Source: Apostichopus japonicus (lineage: Eukaryota > Echinodermata > Holothuroidea > Aspidochirotida > Stichopodidae). From it: a stretch of 64,000 nt of DNA. The notes under the pieces were generated by a model. It saw only the letters and a program-made list of their open reading frames with translations. It was not told the DNA's origin and did no database searches. The first letter of the stretch is position 1; every line of letters starts with the position of its first letter. This document shows positions 35,201 to 50,200 of the stretch, piece by piece. Location of the stretch: assembly GCF_037975245.1 (NCBI RefSeq), contig NC_092575.1, positions 8,526,001 to 8,590,000 of the forward strand. The letters are read 5' to 3'. A program made the translations under genes and the position numbers.

Positions 35201-38200
35201 GCACGCCTGCTGACCCCTTCAGGCGGTTGCCCTCTTCTTTCGGAATCTACCTTTCTGAAGCTTTCAAGACAATTCCAGCTGGTGATTTTATCTGATAGAT
35301 TCAACCTGGCGCCACATTGTTTGACATACTCAATCTGCATTATGTTCACCACAGAAAATTGGAAGGAGATCGAGAAGTGGTTGTCTACCAGAAGGCAGAG
35401 ACAACAGTCCCAAATTGAGCATACAAATTCTTAGAACTGATCTTCTGAGAACTTATCAATGTGTCCGCCTACCAAAGAAACTGTTACAGCAGATCCCAAG
35501 TTGCTTGCAATGCAGGAATGTCCAATAACAAGGCCAAATCAAGGCTGCTAATAAGCCAGTTGAGAGTTTTTACAACAAATGCACAATGCAGGTCAAAGGT
35601 AGAAGTGGTATGCTGCCTGGTTCGTTAGCTGTTTATCAAGGTAGTGAACCTGCAAATTGTATACCTATTAATTCGTTCTTCAGTCCACTGTTTCTGAGTT
35701 TAAGTGTGTCAACTTCCGACATTTCAAAGTCATCATTATTTGTTGGAACTTTCATTCAACTGATTTACTAATTGTTTTATGGAAACTTGGTGATACTGTT
35801 TGTTTATATGAGCCCTTGCTAACTCCACTGTCCATGAACTTTTAAAAGCTAGCAAATGTGAACAGAAATGGTGACAAATTATCTAGCAGTATTGGCTATA
35901 AATGGCAACACTTTGTCTTACCCATGGGTAGCACCAGGGCTGGAAAACCTTGCGAACCTGCTGAACCAGGTTCGCGGGAAATCCGCGATGCTCGCGGGAA
36001 ATCCAGCCTGGCTGGAGAAAAAAAAATCGGGGGGAAAAAAAAAAAAAAACGGGACAAAAATATATTAAAAAAACACGAAGGGAAAAAAAGTACATCTGTA
36101 AAAGCAATATGGAAAATTTCAGAAGAAAAGTTTCAGAAACAAAAGAAAAATGAGCAGAAAGCGTGCTCGCAATTTTAGTCACAATGTAACGAGTAATGAT
36201 GTGTCCCCAACCCACTCACAAGGGCAATGTCACATGGACACCCACGGCCCAGCGCGGGAAGGTTGCTGTAATAAATCAGCCTCGCGGGAAATGTTTTGAA
36301 TAATATCGCCATTCCACATTTGTTTAATTTACATTGTATGTTAGTTAGTAAACGTTTTCTTTCGTATGAATTTGACTTTAGTTCAGCGTTCCCTCTAATG
36401 TGCGGGATTCCCTTCAACTGACTCAGCAATCCAGCAAAGAAAACATTTGTCTGCTGGAAATCCCTGCATCGTTTTCTTGCATTCGCGATAAGTTTATACT
36501 TAATGCACAACGTATTCACTTGACTGTATAGAGAAAAAATTCTGAAAATCAGTAGAGAAATGACCAATTGTATACGAAAAGTAAGTTGGTACACCTTTCA
36601 AATTTTACGAAAGATCGAGCAAAAAATTCACGCGAAACTGGCATATCGTGCTAAATGCAACTAACGTCATGTAAACAAGGCTCTAGTACACCCATTTATG
36701 AATAAACCGTAAGACCACATCTGGTGTCCAGCGGGGTAAAAGAAAGTATTTTCTAGAATTTCAAAAATACGGAAAAAATAATATCCTACCATAGTTAAGT
36801 GTATAGCAAATAGCCAAACCACCTCGTTGGTTACGAATCTCACGTAACTACAAAAACACACTTAATTGTATTTTGAAAAGTTGACGTTTTCTACAAGAAC
36901 ATGGAAACAATATTTAGCATTTAGTTAATTATGCCAAGTGGCCTAAAACATGTTATTACAAGGTTTACTTTCATAAAGATGACCATAGCTATAGGGGCCT
37001 TGATATCGTGCTATGCATGTATGGTATACACTGCCTCGTGTTTCATGGGGAATAGATGTTGTGTTGTTCATGCAGAGGATTCAGTTGGCTTGAGGTGTGA
37101 TTTACTTACCTAAATGTTACGGGGATATTTTACTTACTTTTCTTGAACGTCTAAGATAATATTTCGCATAGCTTTACCGATCCTTTACTGACTGACCTAA
37201 TTAATAATAGAGTGGAGCCAAAACATTTATACTCCATGAATCGTTCCTTGGAAACATGCCAAAAAATGTTAACAAACAGGTGTTAGACAGGGGGTGAGCT
37301 CACAGTTGTTTGCAAGGTACCTGGGAAAATTCGCAGCACATGTACAGTACAGTAGCTTACCGTAGTATTTAAGTAGGGTTAAACCGTACTGCAGTTGTAA
37401 AGTGATGTACGTACAGTATAGTGCACGCTATTCATTGCTAGGCAGTCTAGAAACGGGGCTTTGCCGAACGTTGTTTCATAATATCGGAAGTTTTCTAAGT
37501 TAAACATTTTAAAGATTGTAAGACAGATTAAATCTCTTTTCATTTTATCACATAATATAGCTACTCTAACTTGTCATTTTAAAATTTCATCAGTTTCGTG
37601 ACAATTTAAATTAAAAAAGTTGTCAGTATTTTGCATCCTCAACTGCGAACTTTTTATCGCTAGATACGCAAAAATACGCGTGCTCGGCGTGTTCGATGCG
37701 CGAACACCAGCGGGAAATCGGCAGTGTGTTCGTAGGAAATTGAACAAGGATTTCCAACACTGGGTAGAACTAATAAGTGGATTGGAAAATAAAAATCTGT
37801 TACTAAATATTGTAACACCGACCAAATTCTCTGTAGTCAAGTCAGAATGCAGAGTCTTGAAAAATGAGTCAAAGACTTCAGTAAGATCTAAATAAATTTG
37901 TTAAAAAATGTACTAATTTCTCTTGTTATAATGTTGAGGATGTACATCAATTAACCCTCCAAAGAAAGATGAAACACTTTAAAAATGAGTTAATTGGTAG
38001 GAATAAACCTTTGGGCGAAATACATAGCTTAACTGATTTACAACACTATTGGAGGAAAAGCAGTACAAGAAATACAAGTGCCGACCAAAACATGCAGCGT
38101 CTGCGAGTTCTGACAATTCCTCGTAATATGCGTAATCCTAAAAGTCGCAATTCCTGCGAGTTGATCTGTTTATCACTACTTTCAAGCTGTGCTGTATTTT

Positions 38201-41200
38201 GCAAATCCGTGTGAGCTGGGCTGTTTCTCGCAACTTGTGAGCTGGTCATTCTTCCAAGCTGCGAGCTTGGCTGTATCACGCAACCTGCGAGCTGGCCTGT
38301 ATCTCACAAGGTCGTTGCGACTTAAACAGAACACCTTAATATTGGGGCCTGGGAGTCTTAAATACACAAATTCACAAAATAGGAATATGATCAAGCATCA
38401 GCCTCAGTTTACTTTGAAGTACTTGTAAGTCAATCTTTCCGAAAATACCGAATTGAACTCTGAGCTAAAATAATGTGTCATCCTTGTATTTTGAATGGTA
38501 ACACTACAAGTAATTTTGACAAACTTGAGTATTGTTTATGGTCTCGACAGATAAAAAATCTTTTAACTGTGGTTAAGTTCATTCACCTACGTGGTCAATC
38601 AAACATTGGGCAGATACTAAGGGCTTATGTTTACCTTTTTCAGATTTCTAAATTATCTTGACGTTTTACCTTAACACATAAAAGGAAAACAAATGACAGC
38701 ATTACCAAGTAAAATGTCTGGGATCATTCCGATAGTGAGTCACTAGTCACCATGCAGAACCAGGAAACGCAATTACAGCTCCTTGATACATAAATTTTCG
38801 ATTCCTCACACAAATATCACTTTTTTTTTAAAAACACCTTAGAAAGTACACACATGGACTGTATTGAAGACTGTGATTGCAACTTAGTGCTGACCAACTA
38901 CTTTCAGAACTTTTGATCTTCTCTCTGACACAACAATCAATTTCTTTCACCATGTAGCTTGAATAGCTGGACAGTGACTTCCTTTTACAGTTTTCTGTTC
39001 AAAGCACTAACCAAGTGACGTTGCCTGACATCAGAGCTACCTTACTCCACTGTTTGTTCTAAATTTTGTGTTGCATCTGCCAAAGTATTCCCTAGGGAGC
39101 TGAGCAGACACATGCACATCAGAAACTCTTAACTGGCTTATAGGATCAAAGGGAAGGTTCCAAAGCACAAGAGGAAGGCTCCCAATGGTGGAGCCTCATG
39201 ATCCAGAGTAACATATCTACACCTTTGTCATTCTACAACCAGACAACTCTGGCCTGTAGTTGCCCACCCCCTCCCCTCCCCTACTCCTCTCAATCTCCTT
39301 AAAGTAGTGGGAAACCCACAACAATAGGCAATAAGGGAGTTCACAACCAACAGCCTACTTCACAAAGGTGAAATGGTTTGTTTTCTTTCAACAGGGGGAA
39401 ATGATTGACAGGATTGAATATAATGTGGAACAGTCCGTAGACTATGTGGAAACTGCCAAGATGGATACCAAGAAGGCTGTCAAGTACCAGAGTAAAGCCA
39501 GAAGAGTAAGTACAACAAGGAAAACGAAAAAAAAGGCTATATGTTGACGTCAATATATTTTCATTCACTATAGCAGTTGAAAGTTGAAACCACCTCTTTT
39601 GTTAGTTTTCAAGCTCATAAACACACCATAGGAACAACTTGCAGGTCATATTAAATTTCAAAGTCATTTCCTACCAATGTATCACCTACACATGTTTCAT
39701 CCAAGTTTTCTACCTTTGTTTTAGTTGTCTGTGATCCCAACTCTCTTGAGAATAAGTCTCTTATTTTAATTTTGTTTTCCTGTTTCCTATTGGGTTTTTT
39801 ATTCCTTGCTGCAGGCTAAAGCAATCTTTTGTACTGTGTGTGTTTGTATGCGTTTGTTTTGTATTCTGACCGAGGAATTGAACAAAAGAATTTCAGGTCC
39901 TCCGTTGTGATTTCTAAAGAATCACCACGTCCTCGGAAGAATTCTATTGTATGGGGTATTGTTATTGTATTGTTACTGTATTGAAACCTTTTGTATCTGA
40001 ATATGTATGTATTGAGATTATGCCATGTCTTTCATTGTTGATGTTTTCATTTCAGCATTTAACAGATTCATACAATCTTAAGAAAAATTTGATGGCAAAT
40101 AAATTTACATATTTTGACAGCAGAAGGCAGCCAGGAAGACAACCTTTTTGTGCAGATTTTGTGAAAGTTTGCGTTAAAAATGCTGGTTGTGTTAGTCACT
40201 GAATGTGCGGCTCCACGCCACACAATATCTCCTTAGAGAGAGATACAGTTCATATTGTACTGCTACTCATTTGAAGTAATTACAGCCTGTGTGTTTCTCC
40301 ATGGAATTGCCATTATTCATGTCTTGAGCACGCATGTGAACATATCTGATTGGTTAACTTGTGGATGTATTTTCAGTATTTGACCCATATCTGTATCAAA
40401 TTGAAGATGCATAGTTCTCTAGGCCTGGCCCACTGAAGTCAGTTTGCCGTGACTTACTCCATGTTGGTTAAATAGCAAAGACTATAGGCATCTTTGTGTT
40501 GGTCAAATATAAATATCATTAGAGCCAAGTACAGTCCTAGCTATGTCTAACTTTTGGTATATGTTCAACTTATATTCTTACATTGTTTGTAGTCCATTGT
40601 TGTGTTGACATTCCTTCTGTTAAATCTTTTGTTTGAAAGACAAATGCATGCCCTTCATTCCAGTTCAGCATGTGTAGGCCTCCTAAAAGTAGCAAAGTGC
40701 ATAAGTCTATATAGGCTAGATTTAAAGTTAGTGGCTTCACATGTTCCCTTATTTTTTGCATTTGCTTTGTTGAGAATAGATTGCATATGAATGCAAAAAG
40801 GCTCATCTTAACAAAGGACAAATTGCGATAATTTTAGTTTTTGCAATGTTATAAAAATAATAGATATTTTATGATGATATTTTTAGATGTTGGCTTTATT
40901 GAAAGAAATTAAATTAGGTGGCTAGCATAGGTTATAGTTTGGTAGCTTGGTAGGTTTGAACAATTTTGCATTGTCTGTAAAAGTTCAGCAGGTAATGATT
41001 GTGTGCATATTTCTGCCTACTATAGGCATACTGTTTACTGCAAGTTTTGTTTCAAAGTGTTAATTTAAGATTGTTACTGGTCAGTTGGTTTCGTCCCAAA
41101 CATTTCACAATATTATCATGGAAGTATGGTCGTAATGCCATAGACAAGTGAATCATTAAGCACTATGAGCAGATTCATTACTTTCTGAAAGATTTGTAGA

Positions 41201-44200
41201 TGCAATTGTGTCATGAATTGTAAAATCTTTGCATATGATATGATGGGCCTCAAATAGTGAAGTTAACTATCTTCTCTCTTTTTTTAATAATTGTTACATC
41301 AAATCATAGATGGCATGCATGTCAAATTTACCTCTAGAGTCTAGCCCCAAAAATCAAATTGTATATGTGTGACTGCTGTCTTACTTGCAACAGATGTGTA
41401 CGGTAATCAATGTATTGAGCAGCTCTAGTTATTCCTTGCCAGAAATGACAGGAATGTATTCAATGTGATGGCGTGTGTTTGTGGATGACACCTTGGCTTA
41501 TAAGCTCTTTAACCCCAAAGTTCTTGTTGGTTCACATCATTCTTGGTATTTGAATGCATGGTAGTGAGTAAAACAACCCTATTGTTATGGTCAAAAGATA
41601 TTGTTAAAAAGATGGTTAAAAGGCGTTTTGAGGTCAACAGAAGTCTGAAAACAAGTGAAGTTTCCTTAACCATGTATTTAACTCTGCACATTTCTGTTCT
41701 CTTGTGATATTGAAATAACACGTTTTTTACCTTTCTGAGGCATACATTTAAATTTCACAGAGAGATAGGAACCTATTTAATTACTATCACTACTGTACTG
41801 TTACATCTTTAATACTCTATATGGGTACTAGAGAGCAAATAATGACTTTGTTTTCCCAACTACTTTGTAATGTCATTACAGAATTCTGTAATGTTTAAAC
41901 AGTTTTCTTATTCTGTGGGATAAAACTGCTTTGTTTTATGAGTAAATTATTACATGTGGGGAAAGGTCAAGGGCTCATCAGACATTACAATGATTCATTT
42001 ACATTGTCAACATGACCTTTGTGAAGTGATCTGACCTTCTTGTAGAGTTTGATGTGCATTGAAAAAGCAATGTGGAAAATGCCATTAACCATCAGAGCAA
42101 AATATTTTAGAAATATAGGTTATAGTTTTGAATATGCTATGGTTTATAAGCTTTAAAGGCAAACAAATCAGTCTAAATAGTTCCAGCTACACTTTATATG
42201 TTTACATGGTCAACATAACCATTTCCAAAGTAGTTTCATACCAATGAAAGAAATTCATTGACAATGTATATTGCATCCCAGGTAGGCCTGAATGAAACAT
42301 ATTTACATCAGCTCATCATTCCACTAGCATGTCTGAAATTTTAATTGCCAAAAAATGTAACTTTCCCCACTGATATGTTGACATTTTGTCAGTCTCAGTT
42401 GTATACAAATAAGGCTAGTGATCGCTCAAAATTTCCATCCAACAATCCTTACTAAAGTAATGAATAATAACTTGATAACATTTAATGTTGTATTTGTAAA
42501 AAAATCTTTCTTTCTGAGAAAATGTTAACAACTTTCATTCAGATCATTAACTTGGGATTCACTTAGTTCTTCTCAAATAAGGACGGTACCACATTGTACA
42601 GTTTCTTTGTGTTACAAGTTTTCAGATTACTGTATTGTAACTATTTAAGCTTGCTTGAGCATTCCCTTTATCAAAATGATAGTGTTTTTCTACATATGTA
42701 TTTCATTTATTGTCCACCATGTTAAACATCCAAGAGAAATATTTGCAATGACAGGATTGATAAAAATTTGACGATTAATCAAAGTACTGCTAAAGCATTG
42801 GGATTTGTCCATGAGGCACTTGCCGCAATGTTGAGCATAGTGCTTGAAGTTGAATGCAAGTATAGCAATTAAGACTCTTCTCAAGATATCAGGGAGACAA
42901 TGTAATACCTTCATGTATTGTCAAGACATACTTGTCTTTTCTAATGGTTCTCAGGCTCCAGCTATACTGATTCCTTGACAGATTGGAATGCTTTCATTAA
43001 AGGAGCTATTAACACTTCTAACAGACTTTGAGTTTCATGTCACTCTCCCCCCCATTGTTTTGTTCCATTTGTTTATTCTGTTGTGTATCGTTATCAGTAT
43101 TTCCAATATGTGTGTCAGATGGCACAATTTCCTTTCATACCTCTCTGTGTAATCTGGAAGGCTACATGTTATACTGCACCAACATGGACATTACATACTA
43201 CACTAAGTAAGAAGTACAAGTACAAACCCTACAGAGGTAACAAAGTGCATTGCTATTGCCATCATAATTGAATGATAACCTTTAAAAATGTATTATTTCA
43301 TGCTGTCTGCTAATGAATTATTTTGCGGGTAAAATCTATGCACTTTCCATTAATGGTTGTGGGTTAGTTTTTGTAGATGGTTTTTGTAGGGATGCTCTGC
43401 TGACATGCTAACGGTAAGAGTGGTGACAGGCTCTAAATTCTATAGCTAGTTCCAGTGTTCATTTTCATTAGTTGAGTATTCACTCTAAAGTGCATGTTCC
43501 TTACCAAATAATATGTAATTGGGTTAGTTGCTTGGGAGTGCAGTGTGTTACTAGATGTACTGCAAGAAATCTTTCCTATCTAATTTCTGGAATTGTATTC
43601 CAACAAGTCTTCCTCAAAGATGCAGCTGAAATATGTTTGGCGGTCACATTCACTTAGATTAGTGAATTGCAATTTAAGGTACAATGTTTCTCTAAACAAG
43701 CATTTATTCTGACAACTGCTCTCAGCTTACATGCCAGTATAAATGGACAATACCACTACCTGGGGAATTCCAGCTGTAATAGGTTTTGCTTTTAATCCAT
43801 AATTTTCATCATCTTCATTATTCATCAGCTTACAGTCATTGCATTATATGTCCTCTCTTCTTTATTCCTTTTGCTCTTTCCATAGAAAAAGATCTTGATC
43901 ATGATCTGCTGTGGTGTGCTTATTACAATCGTGGCAATAATCATTTTGACTAAGCTTATGTAACGCTTCCATATGGGCTTGACTGGCCTGCCACACAAAC
44001 AGGTCTTGCACAAATGGGATGCTTGCTCTTTACTTCATTCAGAATGATGTCATGCATTTCTGGGTCTTGACCATTTTCCAAGCACTCCATGCTTCACCTC
44101 CACTTCAATAATATATTTTGCAAGCTTTTGTCCATCTAAGTTATTGTTATGACTGAGCATGATAACTAACATATTAACAATGTGACTGATTGCAAAACAT

Positions 44201-47200
44201 TTCATCCAGTGAGTCTTAGCAGATTCTGTGAGGTTTTACAAATTCTGAAGGAAATTTTGATTGGAGTGACCATTATAGTTGTTATACCACCTACAGTATG
44301 GTGACTCAGACAGACAAGATCATTTTTAACGAAAAATGGATGTACTTTTTACCAAGATTTAAAGCAGAGAACGGAAACCAAATGGCAGTGTTCGTGCGGA
44401 GATGGTTTTCCTGCAAGAAGAAAATGGAGAATTTGACTGCAAGTTAATATCAAATGTCAAACAATATCAGATACTTTTGTAAAGAGTAAACTACACTCAA
44501 AGCATATCAGACAGTGTTATTATAGGTTGTTGAACATTTCATTGTGCAATTAGTTTAAGTATTCAAAACATTTGTGATTAGATAATATATGTACTTCATA
44601 AAGTTAGTAAAACTTAGAAAGCAACAAGTCTGTGGAAAGACATTCCATTTTGTGATTTAGTGTCTTTACTTGCTGTTCTTTAAGTATATCTCCTGCACAA
44701 GTGTATCTCTAGCCACATTTCAATTTGATAACTTGTGTACAATTGACATTGCAGCATCGGGGTGCAAGAAAAACATTCAGTAGAATAATTCTGCACATAT
44801 ATTATAGATACTGAGGAGAAATTTCTTTATTCTACATGAATACGTTAGGTAATTTTCCTCCTTGATTTTACTATCAGACACACAAGGTGATGTGTTGAAT
44901 ATATATTGTAGTAAACTAAGTTAGCATGTTTGCATGAGATTGTCAACTTAAAATATGTAATTTCCTCTAGTACACTCAATTTATCCACAATTAAACAATT
45001 CTGAAAATTGCAGATTAACAGGTTTTTCCACATATAATTCAAAGGTCCTTGAACTGTCATTAATAGTTTCATAACTCAAATGCTGCTGATGTATAACAAT
45101 TTATCTGAATACTGTTGTATTATATCGCTCAGTATGATGACATTGCTGTGGCTGGTGTCAAGATGATGGAACTATAGTTTCATAAGGCACTGTGTTGGTG
45201 ATAGCTACTTTGAGTTTGCAAATTTGTAACATATCAACTCATCTTGCTTTTAGAGAATATGAGATTTCTAGTGATAATAGGCAAACTCATATTGTTAATA
45301 AAAATACCTCTCAACTCAGAACTCTTTCTTTGAGAGGATTTTCTTACTCAAGTGATATTATATGTGAGGCTGTTTGGCAGCATTTGGCATAGGTCCTCAC
45401 CTATTCCAACAAATGTTTCTCTTTGTACTCATAAACAGCATGTACTTGATCCTTCACAGATCAGAAACAGGTATTTACAAAGGAACTTGACTTGATCTCT
45501 CTTTATCATTTGGAAACAAAGGTATTGCAGATATTTTGTTTTTTATTGTCAACAGTTTTGGGTAGCCACAATGTGGAGAAATTCACATCAAGAATCATCC
45601 AGTTCTGCAGGAGAAATTATTCATGGGATTGTATGTGTAAACCCAGTTAGTCTGCTATGGAAAATATACATTGGCTTGCTGGCTTAAGATTGTCTAAATC
45701 AGTGTTATGTTGGAATACTGTAAGATGTTGCCACATATTCGGTTTCAGTAATCATAATGTAAGGTAGCCCCATACTAGTATTTTGGAATAGTCTTGTCTT
45801 CTTTAAACAGTGAGTAGTTTTCAACAAAACCTGATTAATTACCAAATTGAAGTTGTTGAAAACATTTCTTATATTCTATTTTGTACGTAGCAAATTAGAG
45901 TTTGACTTGATGTAATTAATGTGTAAGACTGAAAGCCATAAGACTGTTATTTAGTCTCAAAAAGGAGGAAAAGTATAGCATTATTACAGTCAGTTGGAAG
46001 AGGAACTCAAATTTGATATACTCGTGGCAGTAAATAACAGGGCTTGAAATAACTTTGAAAAGAGTCACAGCTAATGTCATTGGTAGGTTAGCAATGGGGG
46101 GAGGGGGGGGAGCCAAAGGCACACAGATTTATAATGAAAGTGCTAAATGGTGCAAATTCAAGTTTCAATGGGCACTGTTTGTACAGCGTCTTGTTTATCT
46201 CCACTTTTCACCCCTTTTCATTTGTTTCTTTCTTATTTTGATTTAAAATTCAAAAGACTTTGTTTCATCCTAGCATAAAACCAACACCAAATTTCTGTTA
46301 CATTTAAGTGCAAAGGAGCAAGGTCTCCTTTATTCAGTTGTTTAGACAAAATTAATTCACATTTTATGTGTCTGTCATATAAGTACAAAGAAAGACTGGT
46401 ATTGACTTAAATCTTACGTCAAACAGACACTATATCAATGCACACAACTAGCAATTGCTGTGTGCAATTTATCAAAGATTATAGGATCTCTGATAATATG
46501 TTCTCTACTATAATGAAGGATCTTATAAGCCCATATCACATTTCAAAATTTCCTTTTATAGCACTGTAAACTGTCAGGACCGCCTTCAAAAATATCAAAA
46601 AAGAAACATTGGAAAAGTTTCAATGGCTTGTGATAAATATCAACAACACTTATTCCACATGCATGTCATCAGTAAAATAAATCTGCCAGGTATACCAGCC
46701 TACAATAACACAGTAGCTGAATGCTGCTGTGTGTAAGCTCCTTTTACATACTATAAGCTAGGCCTGGCTAATGTATAATGAACAACTTAAATGCTGCTGA
46801 AATTATTTGTAGCATACATTTGAAACAAGATATTGTAAGAGTTTTGTGGAGCAAATGTGTTAGCAAAGCAATGTGAATGACAATTTCAAAAGGAGGTGAG
46901 TGGACTGCATTACTGCCAAAGTACACTGGCATTTTCAATGTAGCATGTTAGGACAGGTTGGGTCTATGATTGTTAGTGCCTATGCAAATTTTGTCTTCAA
47001 ATTTAAAATTAAATTTGGCAGATGTCTTACTGATTGTCAGCCTTGAGCTACTAATACTTGTTGTACAAATCTTCAATGTCACACTTTGAGTAAACACAAG
47101 GGTTCCAAAGGAACAAGCAAACAGGCATTGCAACAATTTTTGACATCAGTATGATCCTTTTTCTTTCTTTTTTTGGTAGGAAGGGGGGGGGGGTGGATGT

Positions 47201-50200
47201 GGCATTTTCAGAAAACTGAAGGTCACCTACAGTATGACTAAAGCCACCAGTGCTGTCAAGCACTGTCATCATTATTTTGGCATTAATGTTTGTTTGAGTA
47301 AATTCAATCTTTAGTGTATGTGATATTTGCTGAAGTATGCTTGTAAACAGCAGAGCAAGCATTCTTCACATTTCATTTAACACCAGCAATAATTTCTGTT
47401 TTATATTTTTTATGTGAATGGACTTTTGAAATCTTTGAATTGAAGTATATTTGATCCCAATTACATCAACTCGAACAAAGGAGAGATTGTACGTTCATAA
47501 TTTGTTGAATCTATTTACTTATTGTACAAAAGGAGCAAGAGATACGACTTAAATATCAATAAATCTCTCAAGTTTCTGTAAAGTGGAAGAGGATTAAATG
47601 CATCATTCTACAATGATAGCTACAGTAGTGGGTAGGCTGAATCTGAACAGACTGCTGAGTGTATATGTGCTTACCGAGATGAATTCAGTGAAGCTACAAA
47701 CAAGTTGCAACACAAATAAGATAAGCTAGAAAATAATCAAGATTAGTTTGGAACCTTTTCAATAGTTATATAAAGTATGCAAAGGAAATTAACATAAGAT
47801 GTAATTAGATTAGATTTTTGAAAAAGTACTGTATTACAATGTTCTATATATGGAATGTATTGATTGGTAACTTTGCTGTGTTTCTTTGAATTTCTTCTGT
47901 CTAATATCATACTGATGTCGAAGAAAAATTAATGCAAAATAAAGTAGATTTTTTCAACAAAAAAATTACAGTGAGCAAAATTTTGAGTAAAAGAAAAGTA
48001 AACCTCCTTCATCTTTATTGAAAAAAGTCATAGAATATTCCAGGGTCAAACAAACCATTGAAAATAGCTTTGGTTCATTTCATCTTGGAGGAAATTGTAT
48101 GATTCACTATGAGAAACAAAATTACAAGTTTAGTCTTTCTTTTTAAGTTATATGCTTAGTATTATAACATGGATCTGTGTAATATCGTAAGTGATGAAGA
48201 AGATCATTTACATTGAATTCCCTTTATTTAGCATTGTACTTTGTCTTTATGAAATGCTGCAATCATTGATGTGTAATCATTGATGGATTATATTCAACAA
48301 TGAAGTCAATTGGGACATTCCCATTATGTTAACTTTAACCACAGAATATTTTGTGTGTTGTTGTTCTTATCATCATTATTATAATGTATTAATATTTATT
48401 ACTTTAGTATAATTTTTATAATTAATATTTATTGTTGATGTTTAGGCATTTTCTTTACAATCTCTTCATTTGCATCATTATCATAATAGAAGATTGCTTT
48501 AAACATCAAGTGTAGCATGTTTATTTTCTGCAATAGCTTAGAACAGTTATGAGCAAACTATGATATAAAGCAATCACCATCTTTTTTGAACATGATATCC
48601 TCTGGTTTTTTGCCAGAACTGTCAAAAATGATTGTCAGGACAATTTATAGTCTAAGGACAATCTGGTAAACTCATCTTGACATGAATATCCATTCATGTC
48701 ACACAACCAGAAGACAAAGCACAGCTTTTACAGCCAAACATATAACCAATTGATAGCTAAGTCAACTTTGTGTTTTTTAAAGTGATTATGTGCGTTTCGA
48801 AAAAGTAAATAAATAAAACTGTTCATTTTCCTAAAAAATATCATTTAAGCTGCTTATCTGATGAACCATGAAAAATGCGAAGATTCCACCTCGCTAATTT
48901 AGTGAAAATGTTTCATTCAATAAAAAAATTAATGATTGAAAGTATTTAAAAATTTGTCCGCAGAAGACAGTTTTTGTGTACTTTATATGCAGTGTGCATA
49001 CCTTACCAGTTAAGAATACTGCTGATGGGGCTAAATAAGGCAGTTATTTTGGCAACCACAAAGGTAGGAGAAGCCCGCAAGCAATGGATTACATTATCAT
49101 GTTGGGTGGCTTCCAATTCAACATTTGAACTCAATTTGGAATCTTAACATACTACTTGAATATCATGCATGTGTTACACTGGTGATACCGTAGCTGTGTA
49201 GTGTTGAATAATCATTACTAAACTCACATCTAGACGTGGTCTAGCTCTTATAATGAGAATCTTTTTGTTCTCTCTATTTTTTAAATGCCTTCAAAAATTT
49301 TCCATTTTTACGCCATTTCCATTACTTTCAACAACTATCACTGTCGTTTCCAGTCATTAAATGACGTTTCATTCCATCAACAACACCGGTGGTACATCGA
49401 AACGTTAAGAAAACCATAACAACGAACGATATCTGAGGTTTTTACTTTTTCGATATGCATGTAATCACATTAACTTCCCAGTGGTTGTTCTTCCTGAGTT
49501 TAGGTAGCAGGGTTTTATCACTTTTTGACAAACTGATTGCCAGTTTTGTCAAATGAATTATTCGTCCTGTCATAACGTTACAATAATGTTTGTTATGAAA
49601 ATGTGGTAATTTGATCATACTTCCATTTCTTTGTTCTGATAAGCTTTTAACAATCACAGAATTTATTTAAAGCTTTATATAATCATACAGCTGTTCAGAA
49701 TGATTATTTTCTGTTATACTTTGCCACTCTGTGACCATATAAAGGACTGTAATACACCCGACAACTTGTGGGGTTGTTAATAATGCTGTAGTATCCTGCA
49801 GTCATATGATGTTATTTACTGGTACAAATTCATTCTAGGTTATATATCTTGTTTTAGGTATCATCATACAGTGATTATCCACAGTTAGAGTGGGTGGGTG
49901 CTGCTGTACAAGCAGTACCTTAATAAGATTGGCATCATCTTAAGATATTTGTGTACCAAACTAATTATTAGTGTACTTCTAGTTTGCCCAAGTGTATGTA
50001 ATCTATATTGTTATACAGTGTAAGGAAACGGTGTGTTAGCATTTTGTTATGTAAATATACAGAGTCCTTTTTGCTGGGATGTTGTAAACCTCATTCCGAA
50101 GGAAATAAATGTTTAACATTTATGAGTTGAGTGTGTGCTCATTTTTGCTTAAACATATATTTCAAGTGAAGGTTAATATGGCAAGCGCACATCAGTTTAT

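Larger units (their letters stand above)
34765..39394 (+). other. Intron 8
   Basis: Contains the second copy of the paired hAT-like element (35935-36855) and a 26-bp minisatellite (about 38150-38315). Overlapping short frames at 37620-38214 are unassigned. Nothing recognised in 38430-39390. Confidence 0.85.
43964..50130 (+). other. Probable 3' UTR of isoform A
   Basis: This AT-rich stretch follows the exon A stop and shows no supported coding sequence. Several AATAAA hexamers occur (for example 47938-47943), so shorter ends are possible. The best-looking end is AATAAA at 50104 followed by GT-rich sequence. Few of the interspersed repeats common in the introns are visible here, which fits transcribed UTR. 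The limits are inferred. Confidence 0.4.

Noticed and set aside
37620-38214. Pair of open frames in intron 8 considered as a small gene
   Set aside because: No recognised motif. The second frame runs into a minisatellite, and there is no sign of splice sites joining them.
39815-39900. Acceptor-like GCTGCAG in intron 9 as an extra exon
   Set aside because: Reading on in phase 0 gives no syntaxin-like anchor, and no donor or poly(A) signal with support is nearby.
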